Assembly: GCA_964370635.1 (NCBI GenBank)
Contig: CAYJJU010000001.1
Coordinates: 62,001-126,000, forward strand
Direction of reading: 5' to 3'
DNA: 64,000 bases
DNA from: SIG603 sp964370635
GTDB taxonomy: Bacteria; Bacillota; Clostridia; Oscillospirales; Acutalibacteraceae
This document shows, one piece after another, positions 33,808 through 43,312 of the stretch. The position numbers and the translations under genes are program-made. The notes beneath the pieces are model-generated. The model saw nothing but the letters and a program-made list of their open reading frames with translations. It searched no databases and was not told the origin of the DNA. Every line of letters begins with the position of its first letter. The first letter of the stretch is position 1.

Positions 33808-35763
33808 TTAAGGTATTTTCAAAACCCATTCTTCGGTTTCAATATAGTAGTCTTGTTCATTGTAATAATGTGTTTCATAAGAAACTGTGCCATCAGACCG
33901 AATTCCTATATATACATCGTCCGAACCGCTAATTGAAACTATGTCACTTTCTTGTGCAAGAATGGTCGATTCGCCCCTGTCTGATGAAAAGATTACTGTG
34001 CCGTCATCTTTTAAGACATATGACGAATATAACGCCACTTGACTTTCTTTTACTTCTGTAAATGAACTTGCATCAAAATCAGGGTCGGAAGACACTACAG
34101 TGCCATCTGATTTCACTCCCATAACGTAATATGCGCTTGAACTTATAGACACTATGTCCGTCCACGTTTCAACGCCTACAGTTGCGCTTTCATAATAATC
34201 TGCCGCCACTACCGTGCCGTCTGATTTTAAGCCTACAATAAATTCATCACCGACAGTTATTTCTACTATGTCCGTCCATGCAAGTGCTTTTTCATGATGC
34301 TCTTCTATCGAATATGAAGAATGCATGCCTACTTTTATAGTACCGTCTGATTTTAACCCCCATATATACATGTCATACGCTGCAATTTGAACTATGTCCG
34401 TCCACTCACTCACACCGCCGTAATCGTTTATTGCCGACACCACCGTTCCGTCCGATTTTAGGCCGAATAGCGAGGCCGAGCTACCCATGGTAATTCTTTC
34501 AATATTTGTCCATGTTGAAATTTTTGATTCTAAATATTCTATGGACACAGAGCCCTTTGCTGTGGCAAGAATTTTGCCATCACTGCTAACACCTATAAAC
34601 TCCCCACCATTTTCTATAACAGTTTCACCTTTAAATTTACCTGAACCGCCACCGAAAGTCGGTATTATGACAAAGATAATTAAAATCGTGATTATTATTA
34701 TAGTTATAGCAATGCTTATAAAAAAGATTGGCTTTTTAAATATTGGCGTTTTGCAAATTGTGGTGTTATCAAAAGATTTTGTATAAGTAACATTTGTTTG
34801 AGGAGCGGGTGCGATTGGAGGCGGTGGAATTCTCGTTGGTGGTGGAGGATACACTGCCCTCATCGGTGGAGGCGGTGGAATAGTCGGCATAGTCGGCGGT
34901 GCAGTCACGGGTGGCGCCTGCACTTCCCTCTGTACCGTATCGTCTTCTTTTGGAAAAACTATTTCTCCGTCGTCTTTTCTGTATCCACGCCCCCTTCTTG
35001 GGACATACACCACTTCTTTTTGGGGAGCTACGCATTCCTCCATAGGTGGTAGTGGCGGCGGAGGTGGTATTGGTAGCGGAGGAGGAGGTGGTATTTGCTC
35101 GCCTACAGGTGGGAAACACCCGTCTTTTTCGGGCAATGGCACTGCCTCACCCTTTACTGGAGGAACATAATCCTCCATTGGTGGAGGCGGTGGAATTTCA
35201 TCGTCTATAGACGGAAAATGCGTTTCATTTTTTGGCACCTGAGACGCAACACTTCCCACTGCACCGCTTGCACTTGGCGGTACAGGAGGCTGATAATTGT
35301 TTGGAGTGGCAATTTTTTCTGTCGCTTCACCTACAGTTTCAAAAGAAGTATTATTCGCACTCTCGTCTATTCTTTGAGGGCGGTTATACGCGCCTTCGTC
35401 TATTCTTTGAGGGCGGTTATACGCGTCTTCGTCTATCCTTTGAGGGCGATTATACGCGCCTTCGTCTATCCTTTGAGGGCGATTATATGCGTCTTCGTCT
35501 ATCCTTTGAGGGCGATTATATGCGTCTTCGTCTATCCTTTCTGGCTTTTGAGCCATATTCATTGCGGCTCCGACCCCTGCTGCGGCCTCGCCTTTGCCCT
35601 GCCCAATTTCCTTAGAACTTTGGGTATATTCTCCCGTTTCAACATTAAAATAATAAACGTGGAAATACTGTTTTCCGTCATTTGCCGTGACTATACTCTC
35701 TTTAAAATACAGCCCTGTTTTCGCATCAAAAAGATAGCCCTCGGGCGGATTATACTTTTGCAT
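33808..35763 (-). CDS. Membrane-anchored RCC1-like repeat protein with 11-residue tandem repeats
   Basis: A 651-residue paralog of the gene at 31805-33691. The N-terminal domain (PEGYLFDAKTGLYFKES) matches its neighbour in layout. It is followed by six tandem RIDEDAYNRPQ-type repeats and a long Pro-rich segment (PPPPLPIPPPPPLPP). A membrane helix lies at about 343-368. The outer half consists of WTDIVxI...GLKSDGTVV repeats at about 50-residue spacing, which I count at least five times. A surface-exposed binding role is inferred only. A hydrophobic helix and the lack of a signal peptide again place the N-terminus inside. Confidence 0.82.
   Translation of the reverse strand: MQKYNPPEGYLFDAKTGLYFKESIVTANDGKQYFHVYYFNVETGEYTQSSKEIGQGKGEAAAGVGAAMNMAQKPERIDEDAYNRPQRIDEDAYNRPQRIDEGAYNRPQRIDEDAYNRPQRIDEGAYNRPQRIDESANNTSFETVGEATEKIATPNNYQPPVPPSASGAVGSVASQVPKNETHFPSIDDEIPPPPPMEDYVPPVKGEAVPLPEKDGCFPPVGEQIPPPPPLPIPPPPPLPPMEECVAPQKEVVYVPRRGRGYRKDDGEIVFPKEDDTVQREVQAPPVTAPPTMPTIPPPPPMRAVYPPPPTRIPPPPIAPAPQTNVTYTKSFDNTTICKTPIFKKPIFFISIAITIIIITILIIFVIIPTFGGGSGKFKGETVIENGGEFIGVSSDGKILATAKGSVSIEYLESKISTWTNIERITMGSSASLFGLKSDGTVVSAINDYGGVSEWTDIVQIAAYDMYIWGLKSDGTIKVGMHSSYSIEEHHEKALAWTDIVEITVGDEFIVGLKSDGTVVAADYYESATVGVETWTDIVSISSSAYYVMGVKSDGTVVSSDPDFDASSFTEVKESQVALYSSYVLKDDGTVIFSSDRGESTILAQESDIVSISGSDDVYIGIRSDGTVSYETHYYNEQDYYIETEEWVLKIP
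35355..35545 (-). repeat. 33-bp coding tandem repeat, six units
   Basis: Each unit encodes RIDE[DGS]AYNRPQ. The DNA units differ at few positions and at the Asp/Gly codon, so they are recent and may vary in number between strains. The last unit is degenerate (RIDESANNTS). Confidence 0.85.
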
Positions 35764-35809
35764 AAAATCAACTCCCCTGTTTTAATGTATTTTAACAACA
35801 TTTTAGCAC

Positions 35810-35855
35810 GACAAAGCACCGATGTCAATTATTGCCAATCGGTGCTTTTTATTTT
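35810..35855. terminator. Terminator between MATE and RCC1-like genes
   Basis: AAAGCACCGAT and ATCGGTGCTTTTT form a strong stem with T-rich flank on the plus strand and an A-rich/T-short flank on the minus strand. It most likely ends the minus-strand MATE pair. Confidence 0.65.
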
Positions 35856-35867
35856 CTTATTTATATT

Positions 35868-37259
35868 TTAACCGTCCTTTTTCGGAAGTCTTCTTCTTAC
35901 TATAATGAAATAGATTATAAGGCCTAAAGGGGTGACTATCCAAGTAATTCCGTATATCGAAAACAGCACTTCCAGTGAATAAAACTGAGGAACTACCGCT
36001 AAAGTCCATACTATTCTTAAAATACATGTTCCAACAAGCGATATTATAGTGGGCACAAGCGAATAGCCAAGCCCTCGTAATGCGCCGAGCATTATCTCCA
36101 TTACACCACATAAAAAATACGGTGCAACTATATAATAAAGCCTTATCATTCCATATTCTATTACCTGTGGGTCACTGTTGTATATTGCCAAAAGACTTCT
36201 GCCAAAAATTATTACTACTGCGCTTAAGGTAACTCCAATGACTAGTGCAGTACCCATGCTGTTTTTAACTATCTTATTAATTCTACTGTATTTTTTAGCG
36301 CCTATGTTTTGTGCTATAAAGCTCACAGTTGCTTGATGCACTGCATTGAGCGCCACATAAATAAATCCGTCAATATTTCCTGCCGCAGTGCTTCCTGCCA
36401 TTACGTCCGAGCCAAAGGAGTTGATTGATGACTGCACTAAGGTATTTGACAGTGAAAACATCATGCTTTGTATTCCTGCAGGCACGCCTACTTTTACTAT
36501 GCTGATAAACTGGCCTTTATCGGGTTTGATTTTCTTTAGGTTAAGCTTATACGCTCCATTTGATTTTACAAGGCATAGCACTACAAGAAACGCCGAAAGA
36601 TACTGCGCTAAAACAGTGGCTATCGCAACACCTGCAACACCCATTGAAAATACTATTACTAAAACTAAATTTACCACCACATTCAAAACGCCTGCTACAG
36701 ACAGAAAGTAAAGTGGTCTTTTTGTGTCCCCTACTGCCCTTAAGATAGATGCGCCAAAGTTATATACCATGCTCGCAGGCATACCAACAAAAAATATTTG
36801 CATGTAAAGTGTAGCCTTATCTATGACGTCATCGGGTGAGCCCATAAGTTCAAGCAAAGGCCTTGCCAAAAAGTAACCCACGAATATAAGGGCTATTCCT
36901 ACTACTATGCTGATAAAAATTGATGTATGCACCGCTTTACTCATGGCCTCTTCGTCTTTTGCGCCATATAGCCTTGCAACTATTACATTTACACCAACTG
37001 CAAGACCCATAAAAATTGTGATGATTAAAAAAGTAATTGATGCGGTTGAGCCTACTGCGGCAAGTGCTGTAGGACCTGCGTACTGGCCTACTACTATGAT
37101 ATCCGCCGCATTAAATAAAAGTTGCAGCATGCTTGATATCATAAGCGGAAAAGAAAATTTAATTATATTAGGAAGTATTGGGCCATTAACCATATCAATT
37201 TCATATCCGCGTTTTTTAGGTTTACTAAATCTCTGTGTGAATTTTTGTATAATATTCAT
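35868..37259 (-). CDS. MATE family transporter, second of a tandem pair
   Basis: A 463-residue, 12-helix exporter. FPLMISSMLQLLFNAADIIVVGQYAGPTALAAVG, given here only as a run that starts at about residue 34, is nearly identical to the neighbouring copy. GSPDDVIDKATLYMQIFFVGMPASMVYNF is also shared. It lies 12 bases downstream of its paralog and both have 463 residues, so a tandem duplication is clear. Substrate unknown. Confidence 0.92.
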   Translation of the reverse strand: MNIIQKFTQRFSKPKKRGYEIDMVNGPILPNIIKFSFPLMISSMLQLLFNAADIIVVGQYAGPTALAAVGSTASITFLIITIFMGLAVGVNVIVARLYGAKDEEAMSKAVHTSIFISIVVGIALIFVGYFLARPLLELMGSPDDVIDKATLYMQIFFVGMPASMVYNFGASILRAVGDTKRPLYFLSVAGVLNVVVNLVLVIVFSMGVAGVAIATVLAQYLSAFLVVLCLVKSNGAYKLNLKKIKPDKGQFISIVKVGVPAGIQSMMFSLSNTLVQSSINSFGSDVMAGSTAAGNIDGFIYVALNAVHQATVSFIAQNIGAKKYSRINKIVKNSMGTALVIGVTLSAVVIIFGRSLLAIYNSDPQVIEYGMIRLYYIVAPYFLCGVMEIMLGALRGLGYSLVPTIISLVGTCILRIVWTLAVVPQFYSLEVLFSIYGITWIVTPLGLIIYFIIVRRRLPKKDG

Positions 37260-37271
37260 TTTAACCTTCCT

Positions 37272-38663
37272 TTAGCCATCAGTTTTCGGCAACTTCCTCT
37301 TTACTATAAAGAAATAAATTGTTAGAAAAGACGTCGTCGCTGTCCAGCTTACCAAATACACGGGGAATAGTGTTTCGAGCGTTGGGTTTTGTGCAAATAT
37401 TACCATTACCCACACAACCCTCATAAGACACGTTCCCACGAGCGATACCATGGTAGGTACCAGCGAATAGCCCATGCCCCTTAGAGTTCCCATCATGACA
37501 TCCATAATTCCACATACGAAATAAGGTATGACTATGTAGTAAATTCTTATCATGCCATAGCTTATAACCTCTGGGTCGCTGTTATATATCCCTAGCAAAT
37601 TCTCACCGAATATCACCATAAGAGCGCTCATTGTAACGCCCACAACAACTACACAGGAAAGGCAGTTTAGCACAATTTTGTTTATACGGCTGTACTTTTT
37701 AGCGCCTATGTTTTGCCCGATAAAGCTCACCGCCGACTGATGAAGTGCATTCATCGCAACAAATATAAATCCCTCTAAATTTCCGGCTGCGGTGCTTCCT
37801 GCCATAACAACAGAGCCAAAACCGTTTATTGACGACTGGATTAATGTGTTTGACAGCGAAAACATTGTGCCCTGTATGCCCGCCGGTATGCCTATTTTCA
37901 CTATGCTCATAAGCTCTTCTTTATATATTTTAAGCTTTTTAATCTCTAGTTTATAGCTAGCCTGACTTTTAATTAGGCAGAGTATTACTAAAAATGCAGA
38001 TAAATACTGTGCCAAAATTGTCGCTATGGCAACACCTGCAACACCCATTGAAAATACTATTACCAAAATTAAATTTACCACAACATTTAAAACACCCGAT
38101 ATTGCAAGGAAGTAAAGCGGCCTTTTTGTGTCGCCTATCGCCCTTAAGTTTGCCGCACCAAAATTATATACCATGCTTGCAGGCATTCCTATAAAATATA
38201 TGCGCATATAAAGGGTTGCTTGGTCTATGACGTCGTCGGGCGAGCCCATAAGCTGTAAAAGTGGTTTTGACAAAAACATTCCCACAAAAACCAGTGCCGT
38301 GCCCACCAGTATACTTATAAGTATTGATGTGTGAACCGTACGGCTGACTTTATTTGTATCTCCCGCTCCAAAAGCCCTTGCCATGGTAACATTTGTACCC
38401 ACCGCAAGTCCCATAAAAACATTTATGATTAAAAATGTCACCGCACCGGTAGAACCCACCGCCGCAAGTGCTGTAGGCCCTGCGTACTGGCCTACTACTA
38501 TGATATCCGCCGCATTAAAAAACAGTTGCAAGACGCTTGAAAACATGAGCGGCAAGGAAAATCTGATTATCTTTGGCAAAACACTTCCACTGCACATGTC
38601 AATCTCATATCTTGCTTTTCTCTTTCCGCTAAATTTAGCCGTGAGTTTTTGTACACTATTCAT
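37272..38663 (-). CDS. MATE family transporter, first of a tandem pair
   Basis: A 463-residue MATE exporter, paralog of the downstream gene with the same length and near-identical helices 1-2 and the VFSMGVAGVAIAT and GIPAGIQGTMFSLSNTLIQSS regions. The two differ most in the N-terminal 30 residues and the last helix. GGAAG precedes the start. It may form a heteromer or give gene dosage, but neither is shown. Confidence 0.92.
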   Translation of the reverse strand: MNSVQKLTAKFSGKRKARYEIDMCSGSVLPKIIRFSLPLMFSSVLQLFFNAADIIVVGQYAGPTALAAVGSTGAVTFLIINVFMGLAVGTNVTMARAFGAGDTNKVSRTVHTSILISILVGTALVFVGMFLSKPLLQLMGSPDDVIDQATLYMRIYFIGMPASMVYNFGAANLRAIGDTKRPLYFLAISGVLNVVVNLILVIVFSMGVAGVAIATILAQYLSAFLVILCLIKSQASYKLEIKKLKIYKEELMSIVKIGIPAGIQGTMFSLSNTLIQSSINGFGSVVMAGSTAAGNLEGFIFVAMNALHQSAVSFIGQNIGAKKYSRINKIVLNCLSCVVVVGVTMSALMVIFGENLLGIYNSDPEVISYGMIRIYYIVIPYFVCGIMDVMMGTLRGMGYSLVPTMVSLVGTCLMRVVWVMVIFAQNPTLETLFPVYLVSWTATTSFLTIYFFIVKRKLPKTDG

Positions 38664-38742
38664 TTTTATACTTCCTTTTAATCAAACTTTATACATCATA
38701 TAATATTTTTTTACCAAATACAAGTTTTTTGTAAAATCTTCT

Positions 38743-38771
38743 TTGACTTTTTTGCTTTGCTGTATTATAAT
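38743..38771 (+). promoter_or_regulatory. Sigma-A promoter of the V-ATPase operon
   Basis: TTGACT and TATAAT with a 17-bp spacer, 77 bases before the first gene. Confidence 0.7.
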
Positions 38772-38847
38772 TATTATATAAAATAATAAGAGGGAAAAGT
38801 ATACAAGTTTTTCATGCTTTTTCCTCAAAATATTGTGAGGTGATTTT

Positions 38848-39159
38848 TTGGCAAAGGAAACTATAGCCACCATTAAAGCCGCCGAGCTAAGTGCAAATCA
38901 AATTTCGCTTGACGCAAAAACCCAGGCTTTAGAAATTGTGGACGCCGCAGAAAAGGAAAGCAAGAAAAGTTTTGAAATTTTTAAAAAGCAAATGGCAGAA
39001 AAATCCGAAGCACTCCAAAAGAAAGCGATTTCAGACGCCCAAAAGCTAAGTCAAGACATTCTTTTAGATGCGACAAAGAAAGCCCAAACACTTGACAGTG
39101 TTTATGATGAAAAAAGCGAGGAAATTTCAAAGGTTTTACTAACAGTCATTACCGAATAA
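38848..39159 (+). CDS. ntpF: V-type ATPase peripheral stalk subunit (NtpF-like)
   Basis: A 103-residue, strongly charged coiled-coil protein with repeated Lys/Glu/Ala/Gln heptads, such as KTQALEIVDAAEKESKKSF. It is the partner of subunit E in the stator stalk. It starts at TTG with GAGGTGA 7 bases upstream. Position as first gene before ntpI matches Enterococcus hirae ntpFIKECGABD. The sequence alone is low in specific motifs, so the call rests mostly on position. Confidence 0.8.
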   Translation: MAKETIATIKAAELSANQISLDAKTQALEIVDAAEKESKKSFEIFKKQMAEKSEALQKKAISDAQKLSQDILLDATKKAQTLDSVYDEKSEEISKVLLTVITE

Positions 39160-39192
39160 ATTTTATCGCACCTATACTAAGGAGGGATGCTA

Positions 39193-41211
39193 ATGGCGGT
39201 ACTGCCCATGAAAAAAATTGACATTTACGGGCTTAACCGAAACCGCAAGCACATACTTGAATTTTTGCAAAGACAAAGCTGTGTAGAAGTTTCAGAAGGC
39301 TCGGTCGATGAAAATGAAAATGTTTTCTTTAAAGCAGATGTAAACACATCTAAAAGCACGTTTGAAAACAGTAAAAAAAGCCTTGAAACTTCGATAAGTA
39401 TTCTTGACCAAATGGTTAAACCCGAAAGCTCTGCGCTTTCAATGTTTGAAGGGCGCAAGGCACTCAGCGTAAAAGACTATGAAAAAATTGAGGAAAATTC
39501 TCAAGACATTATTAAGCTTTCTTATAAAATAGTAAGTCTTAATAAAAAAATATCCGACCTTAAGGCGGATATCATTAGAAATGAAGCTTCTATTTCTGCG
39601 CTGGTTCCTTGGGAAGTGCTTGATATTTCTATGAGAGTCAAAAAAACCGAGAGCTCTCGTGTGTTTATCGGTACTATGCCGGGCGAATACAGCTATGAAA
39701 GCCTAACTTCACTTATTGCAAAAGAATCTCCTAACCTAGGTAGTTTTGATTTGGAGATAATAAGCGCAAACACTCAACAGACCTGTATATTTACAGTCTG
39801 CCACAAAAGTGTAGCCGATGACTTTGAATCTACTTTAAGGGCAAACGGTTTTAGTTATCCTGCCGCTCCGAGCAAGACCTCGCCATCTGAGCGCATAGAC
39901 ATACTAAACACCAGAATAAGCACTGCAAACTCAGAGATAGAGAGCATGAAAAACGAAATTATTTCTTATAAGGACAGGCGACCTGATTTACTTGGCTGTT
40001 ATGACTATCTTTGCGCAAGGCTTGAAAAGTATGAAGTTTTGGGACAAGTCATGCAAAGCAAAAAAGTATTTTGCATAAACGGTTACATTACAAAAGAGGA
40101 TAGCCTTGATTTAAAGGCTAAACTTGAAGACAAGTTTGACTGCTTTATAGAGCTTTCAGACCCCCTAAAAAATGAAAATGTACCTGTAAAGCTTAAAAAC
40201 GGCGGCTTTGCCGCTCCGGTTGAAAATGTAGTTGAAAGCTACTCTTTACCCGGAAAAGGTGAAATTGACCCATCAGGAATTATGGCAATATTTTATTACT
40301 TCTTATTCGGCCTTATGCTATCAGACCTTGCTTACGGACTGATTATGGCTATAGGCTGTGGCGTGGTTTTGACAAAGTTTAAAACCATGGAAGAAGGACT
40401 TAAGAACTCTGTAAAAATGTTTATGTACTGCGGTATTTCTACAGCATTTTGGGGTTTAATGTTTGGCAGTTTCTTTGGCGATGTCATAGAAGTTGTCGGT
40501 GCTACTTTCTTTAATGCAACTTGGTCTACCCCGACAGTTTGGTTTAAACCAATTAATGAGCCTATGACGCTTTTGATGTTCTCGCTTCTTTTGGGAATAA
40601 TTCATCTGTTCACAGGCCTTGGAATGAAATTTTACCTACTGTGCAAACAAGGCCAAATTAAAGATGCAATTTATGATGTAGTATTTTGGTATTTCTTAGT
40701 AGGCGGCGGTGTTTTATACTTTATGTCTATGGAAATGTTTAAAGACATTTCAGGACTAGGCTTTACACTTGACCCTATGATAGGAAATGTTGCCGCAGTG
40801 TTTGCTGGCATCGGCGCTTTGGGAATTATTTTTACAGCGGGCAGAACATCAAAATCCCCTGCTATAAGAATAATGAAGGGCGTATACGGCCTTTATGGCG
40901 CAACAAGTTATATAAGCGATATTCTATCTTACTCAAGACTCTTAGCCCTAGGACTTGCAACAGGCGTTATCGCATCTGTTTTCAATCAAATGGGTGCTAT
41001 GGGTGGCGGCGGTGTAGTTGGCGCTATCGTTTTTATAATAGTATTTTTACTCGGACATTCGCTAAATATAGGACTAAACGTTTTAGGCGCATATGTTCAC
41101 TCAAACAGGTTAGAATTTGTTGAATTTTTCGGCAAATTTTATGAGGGAGGCGGAAAAAAATTCAATCCGTTCTCTGCAAAAACAAAGTATTTTAAAATTA
41201 TGGAGGAATAA
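39193..41211 (+). CDS. ntpI: V-type ATPase subunit I (a-subunit)
   Basis: Membrane stator that forms the ion half-channels. The 672-residue protein has an N-terminal cytosolic half (about 1-350, with coiled coils such as KKISDLKADIIRNEAS) and a C-terminal half with 7-8 helices. ISDILSYSRLLALGLATGVIA contains the essential Arg that faces the proteolipid Glu. GHSLNIGLNVLGAYVHSNRLEFVEFFGKF, seen in pieces, is the family end signature. I start at the second ATG because GGAGG sits 7 bases before it; the first ATG touches that site. Confidence 0.95.
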   Translation: MAVLPMKKIDIYGLNRNRKHILEFLQRQSCVEVSEGSVDENENVFFKADVNTSKSTFENSKKSLETSISILDQMVKPESSALSMFEGRKALSVKDYEKIEENSQDIIKLSYKIVSLNKKISDLKADIIRNEASISALVPWEVLDISMRVKKTESSRVFIGTMPGEYSYESLTSLIAKESPNLGSFDLEIISANTQQTCIFTVCHKSVADDFESTLRANGFSYPAAPSKTSPSERIDILNTRISTANSEIESMKNEIISYKDRRPDLLGCYDYLCARLEKYEVLGQVMQSKKVFCINGYITKEDSLDLKAKLEDKFDCFIELSDPLKNENVPVKLKNGGFAAPVENVVESYSLPGKGEIDPSGIMAIFYYFLFGLMLSDLAYGLIMAIGCGVVLTKFKTMEEGLKNSVKMFMYCGISTAFWGLMFGSFFGDVIEVVGATFFNATWSTPTVWFKPINEPMTLLMFSLLLGIIHLFTGLGMKFYLLCKQGQIKDAIYDVVFWYFLVGGGVLYFMSMEMFKDISGLGFTLDPMIGNVAAVFAGIGALGIIFTAGRTSKSPAIRIMKGVYGLYGATSYISDILSYSRLLALGLATGVIASVFNQMGAMGGGGVVGAIVFIIVFLLGHSLNIGLNVLGAYVHSNRLEFVEFFGKFYEGGGKKFNPFSAKTKYFKIMEE

Positions 41212-41213
41212 TA

Positions 41214-41720
41214 ATGGATTTGTTTACAACAGAAATTTTAGCAACTTTAGGTTTACCACTAGCACTAACAGGTGCTGCTCTAGCAGTTTTAATGGCAGGT
41301 ATCGGTTCGGCAATAGGCGTTGGCATGACAGGTGAGGCCGCAGCAGGCGTCGTAACAGAAGACCCATCACTATTCGGTAAAGCACTTATTTTACAACTTC
41401 TACCGGGTACTCAAGGCATTTACGGCCTACTAATCGCTTTCTTAACACTTACACAAATCGGTATCTTAGGCGGAAATGCCGATATCAGCTTTGCAAAAGG
41501 CCTACTTTATCTTGCAGCTTGCCTACCTATAGCTTTTGCAGGTCTACACTCAGCAAAAATGCAAGCCAAGGCAACCGTTGCCTCTATCGCACTTTATGCA
41601 AAAAGACCCGACCAATTCTCAAAATCACTATTAATGCCTATCATGGTTGAAACTTACGCTATTTTATCACTTCTAATTTCTGTTCTTGCTGTTATGAACG
41701 TAGGTGCAATTAACATCTAA
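41214..41720 (+). CDS. ntpK: V-type ATPase proteolipid subunit K, predicted Na+ type
   Basis: A 168-residue duplicated proteolipid with four helices that forms the rotor ring. The residues known to bind Na+ in Enterococcus hirae NtpK are all present: LLPGTQGIYG (L63, T66, Q67, Y70), Q117 in KMQAK, and the carboxylate E146 in MVETYAIL. GGAGG lies 8 bases before ATG. It starts two bases after ntpI. Na+ coupling is inferred from the residues. Confidence 0.95.
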   Translation: MDLFTTEILATLGLPLALTGAALAVLMAGIGSAIGVGMTGEAAAGVVTEDPSLFGKALILQLLPGTQGIYGLLIAFLTLTQIGILGGNADISFAKGLLYLAACLPIAFAGLHSAKMQAKATVASIALYAKRPDQFSKSLLMPIMVETYAILSLLISVLAVMNVGAINI

Positions 41721-41763
41721 TTTACGGCAAAACTTATAAAAATTTAAAGAGAAGGAGATATAT

Positions 41764-42336
41764 ATGTCGGGTTTAGAAAAAATACTTGCAGAAATTCAAA
41801 ATGATGCAAACGAAGCCGCAAAGTCACAAATCGAAACGGCAAAAAAGAAAGCCGATGAAATTTCTGAAAATACCTCAAAAGAAATTGCAAAAGCTACAGC
41901 AGAATATGAACATAAAAATAAGCTTGAAGGCGAGCATATTCTTGAAAGAGCTAAATCTGCCGCAGAACTTGAAAGCAGAAAACTTCTTTTAAATAAGAAG
42001 CAAGAGCTTATCACAAAAGCTTTGACAGCGGCAAAAAGCAAGCTTGAGACTTTAAGCGCAGATGAGTATTTTCAAACACTTCAAAAGCTTCTAAATGCCT
42101 ATAAGACCGATGATAAAGGTATTATGAAACTTTCAAAAAGCGATTTAAAAAGGCTTCCTGCCGATTTTGAAAAAGGACTTCCCCCGCAAATTAAACTCTC
42201 AAAAGAGAGTGCCGATATTAAAAACGGCTTCCTCCTTATTTATGAGGGCATAGATATAAACTGTAGTTTTGATGCGCTGTTTGAGGATAAAGCAGAGCAG
42301 CTTCAAGACAAGGCGGCATCTATCCTCTTTAATTAG
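41764..42336 (+). CDS. ntpE: V-type ATPase subunit E
   Basis: A 190-residue peripheral stalk protein. The first 100 residues are an Ala/Lys/Glu coiled coil that pairs with the NtpF-like subunit. The C-terminal half is the globular domain that holds the A3B3 head, ending SFDALFEDKAEQLQDKAASILF. An AGAAGGAG site precedes ATG. Gene order supports the call. Confidence 0.92.
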   Translation: MSGLEKILAEIQNDANEAAKSQIETAKKKADEISENTSKEIAKATAEYEHKNKLEGEHILERAKSAAELESRKLLLNKKQELITKALTAAKSKLETLSADEYFQTLQKLLNAYKTDDKGIMKLSKSDLKRLPADFEKGLPPQIKLSKESADIKNGFLLIYEGIDINCSFDALFEDKAEQLQDKAASILFN

Positions 42337-42346
42337 GAGGTAGTGT

Positions 42347-43312
42347 ATGAGTGAACTTTATACCTATCAGGTGGCAAGAATCAGATATCGTGAAAATTCT
42401 CTTTTGTCAAGACAAGACTTAGACACACTTATGAACGCCAGGGATTATGAAGAGTGCTTAAGACTTCTGTTTGACAAGGGTTTTGGAAGCGGAAGTGAAA
42501 AGAACACAGAAGAAATTCTAAGTTTTGAAAATCAAAAACTTTGGGACTATATTAAAGAACTTTTAAAAGATTTAACACCGCTTAATGTGCTGTTTTATCA
42601 AACCGATTATAATAATTTAAAAGCAGCGATTAAATCGGTGGTTACAGACACTCCTACCATAGGGGTGTACAGCGAGGGCGGAAGCCTTAACTGTGAATTT
42701 ATCGAAACTGCCGTAAAGGAAACTAACTTTACGGCACTGCCAAAACATATGCAAAAGGTGGCTGAAGAGGCCTATAAAACTCTTTTGCAGACATCTGACG
42801 GACAAGTTTGCGACATGATGCTAGACAAGGCTTGCCTTAATGCAATGCTCTCTAGCGCAAAGTCAAGCGAGGACGAAACAGTGAAAAGCTATGTAGCTTT
42901 ACGCTGTGCCCTGTCTGACATAAAAATTGCCGTAAGATGCCAAAAAACAAAGAAATCTTTAAGTTTTATAAACGATTCGCTCGTTGCGTGTGAAAACATT
43001 GACATTAAAGCCCTTTCGACAGCGGCGGCCAAAAGCGAAGAAGACTTAATGAATTATCTATCACTTACAAAGTACAGCGACTGTGTGGAGCACCTAAAAG
43101 AAGGCAATTTATCCTTTGAAAAATGGTGTGACAACAAACTCATGGCACTTATTAAAAAACAAAAGGTAAATCCTTTTACCATAGGCCCAATACTTGCCTA
43201 TGTTGTCGCAAGACAAAATGAGATAAGCGCCATAAAAATTGTTTTGTCCGGTAAACTTAACGGGCTTGATGATGAAATGATAAGAGAAAGACTGAGGGAT
43301 TTATATGTATAA
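42347..43312 (+). CDS. ntpC: V-type ATPase subunit C (d-type)
   Basis: A 321-residue funnel-shaped subunit linking the central stalk to the K ring. YQVARIRYRENSLLSRQDLDTLMNARDYEECLRLL, in parts, matches the family N-terminus and FTIGPILAYVVARQNEISAIKIVLSGK the C-terminus. It overlaps ntpG by eight bases. GGAGG is 5 bases before the start. Confidence 0.93.
   Translation: MSELYTYQVARIRYRENSLLSRQDLDTLMNARDYEECLRLLFDKGFGSGSEKNTEEILSFENQKLWDYIKELLKDLTPLNVLFYQTDYNNLKAAIKSVVTDTPTIGVYSEGGSLNCEFIETAVKETNFTALPKHMQKVAEEAYKTLLQTSDGQVCDMMLDKACLNAMLSSAKSSEDETVKSYVALRCALSDIKIAVRCQKTKKSLSFINDSLVACENIDIKALSTAAAKSEEDLMNYLSLTKYSDCVEHLKEGNLSFEKWCDNKLMALIKKQKVNPFTIGPILAYVVARQNEISAIKIVLSGKLNGLDDEMIRERLRDLYV

Noticed and set aside
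35355..35545. Possible CRISPR array
   Set aside because: Units are contiguous 33-bp repeats without spacers and encode an in-frame peptide repeat.
35095..35871. Plus-strand frame rich in Arg, Trp and Leu opposite the RCC1-like gene
   Set aside because: It mirrors the 33-bp and Pro-rich repeats of the minus-strand gene and lacks a plausible start or family.
41796..42041. Ser/Phe-rich minus-strand frame opposite ntpE
   Set aside because: It is a shadow of the Lys/Glu coiled-coil codons in ntpE.
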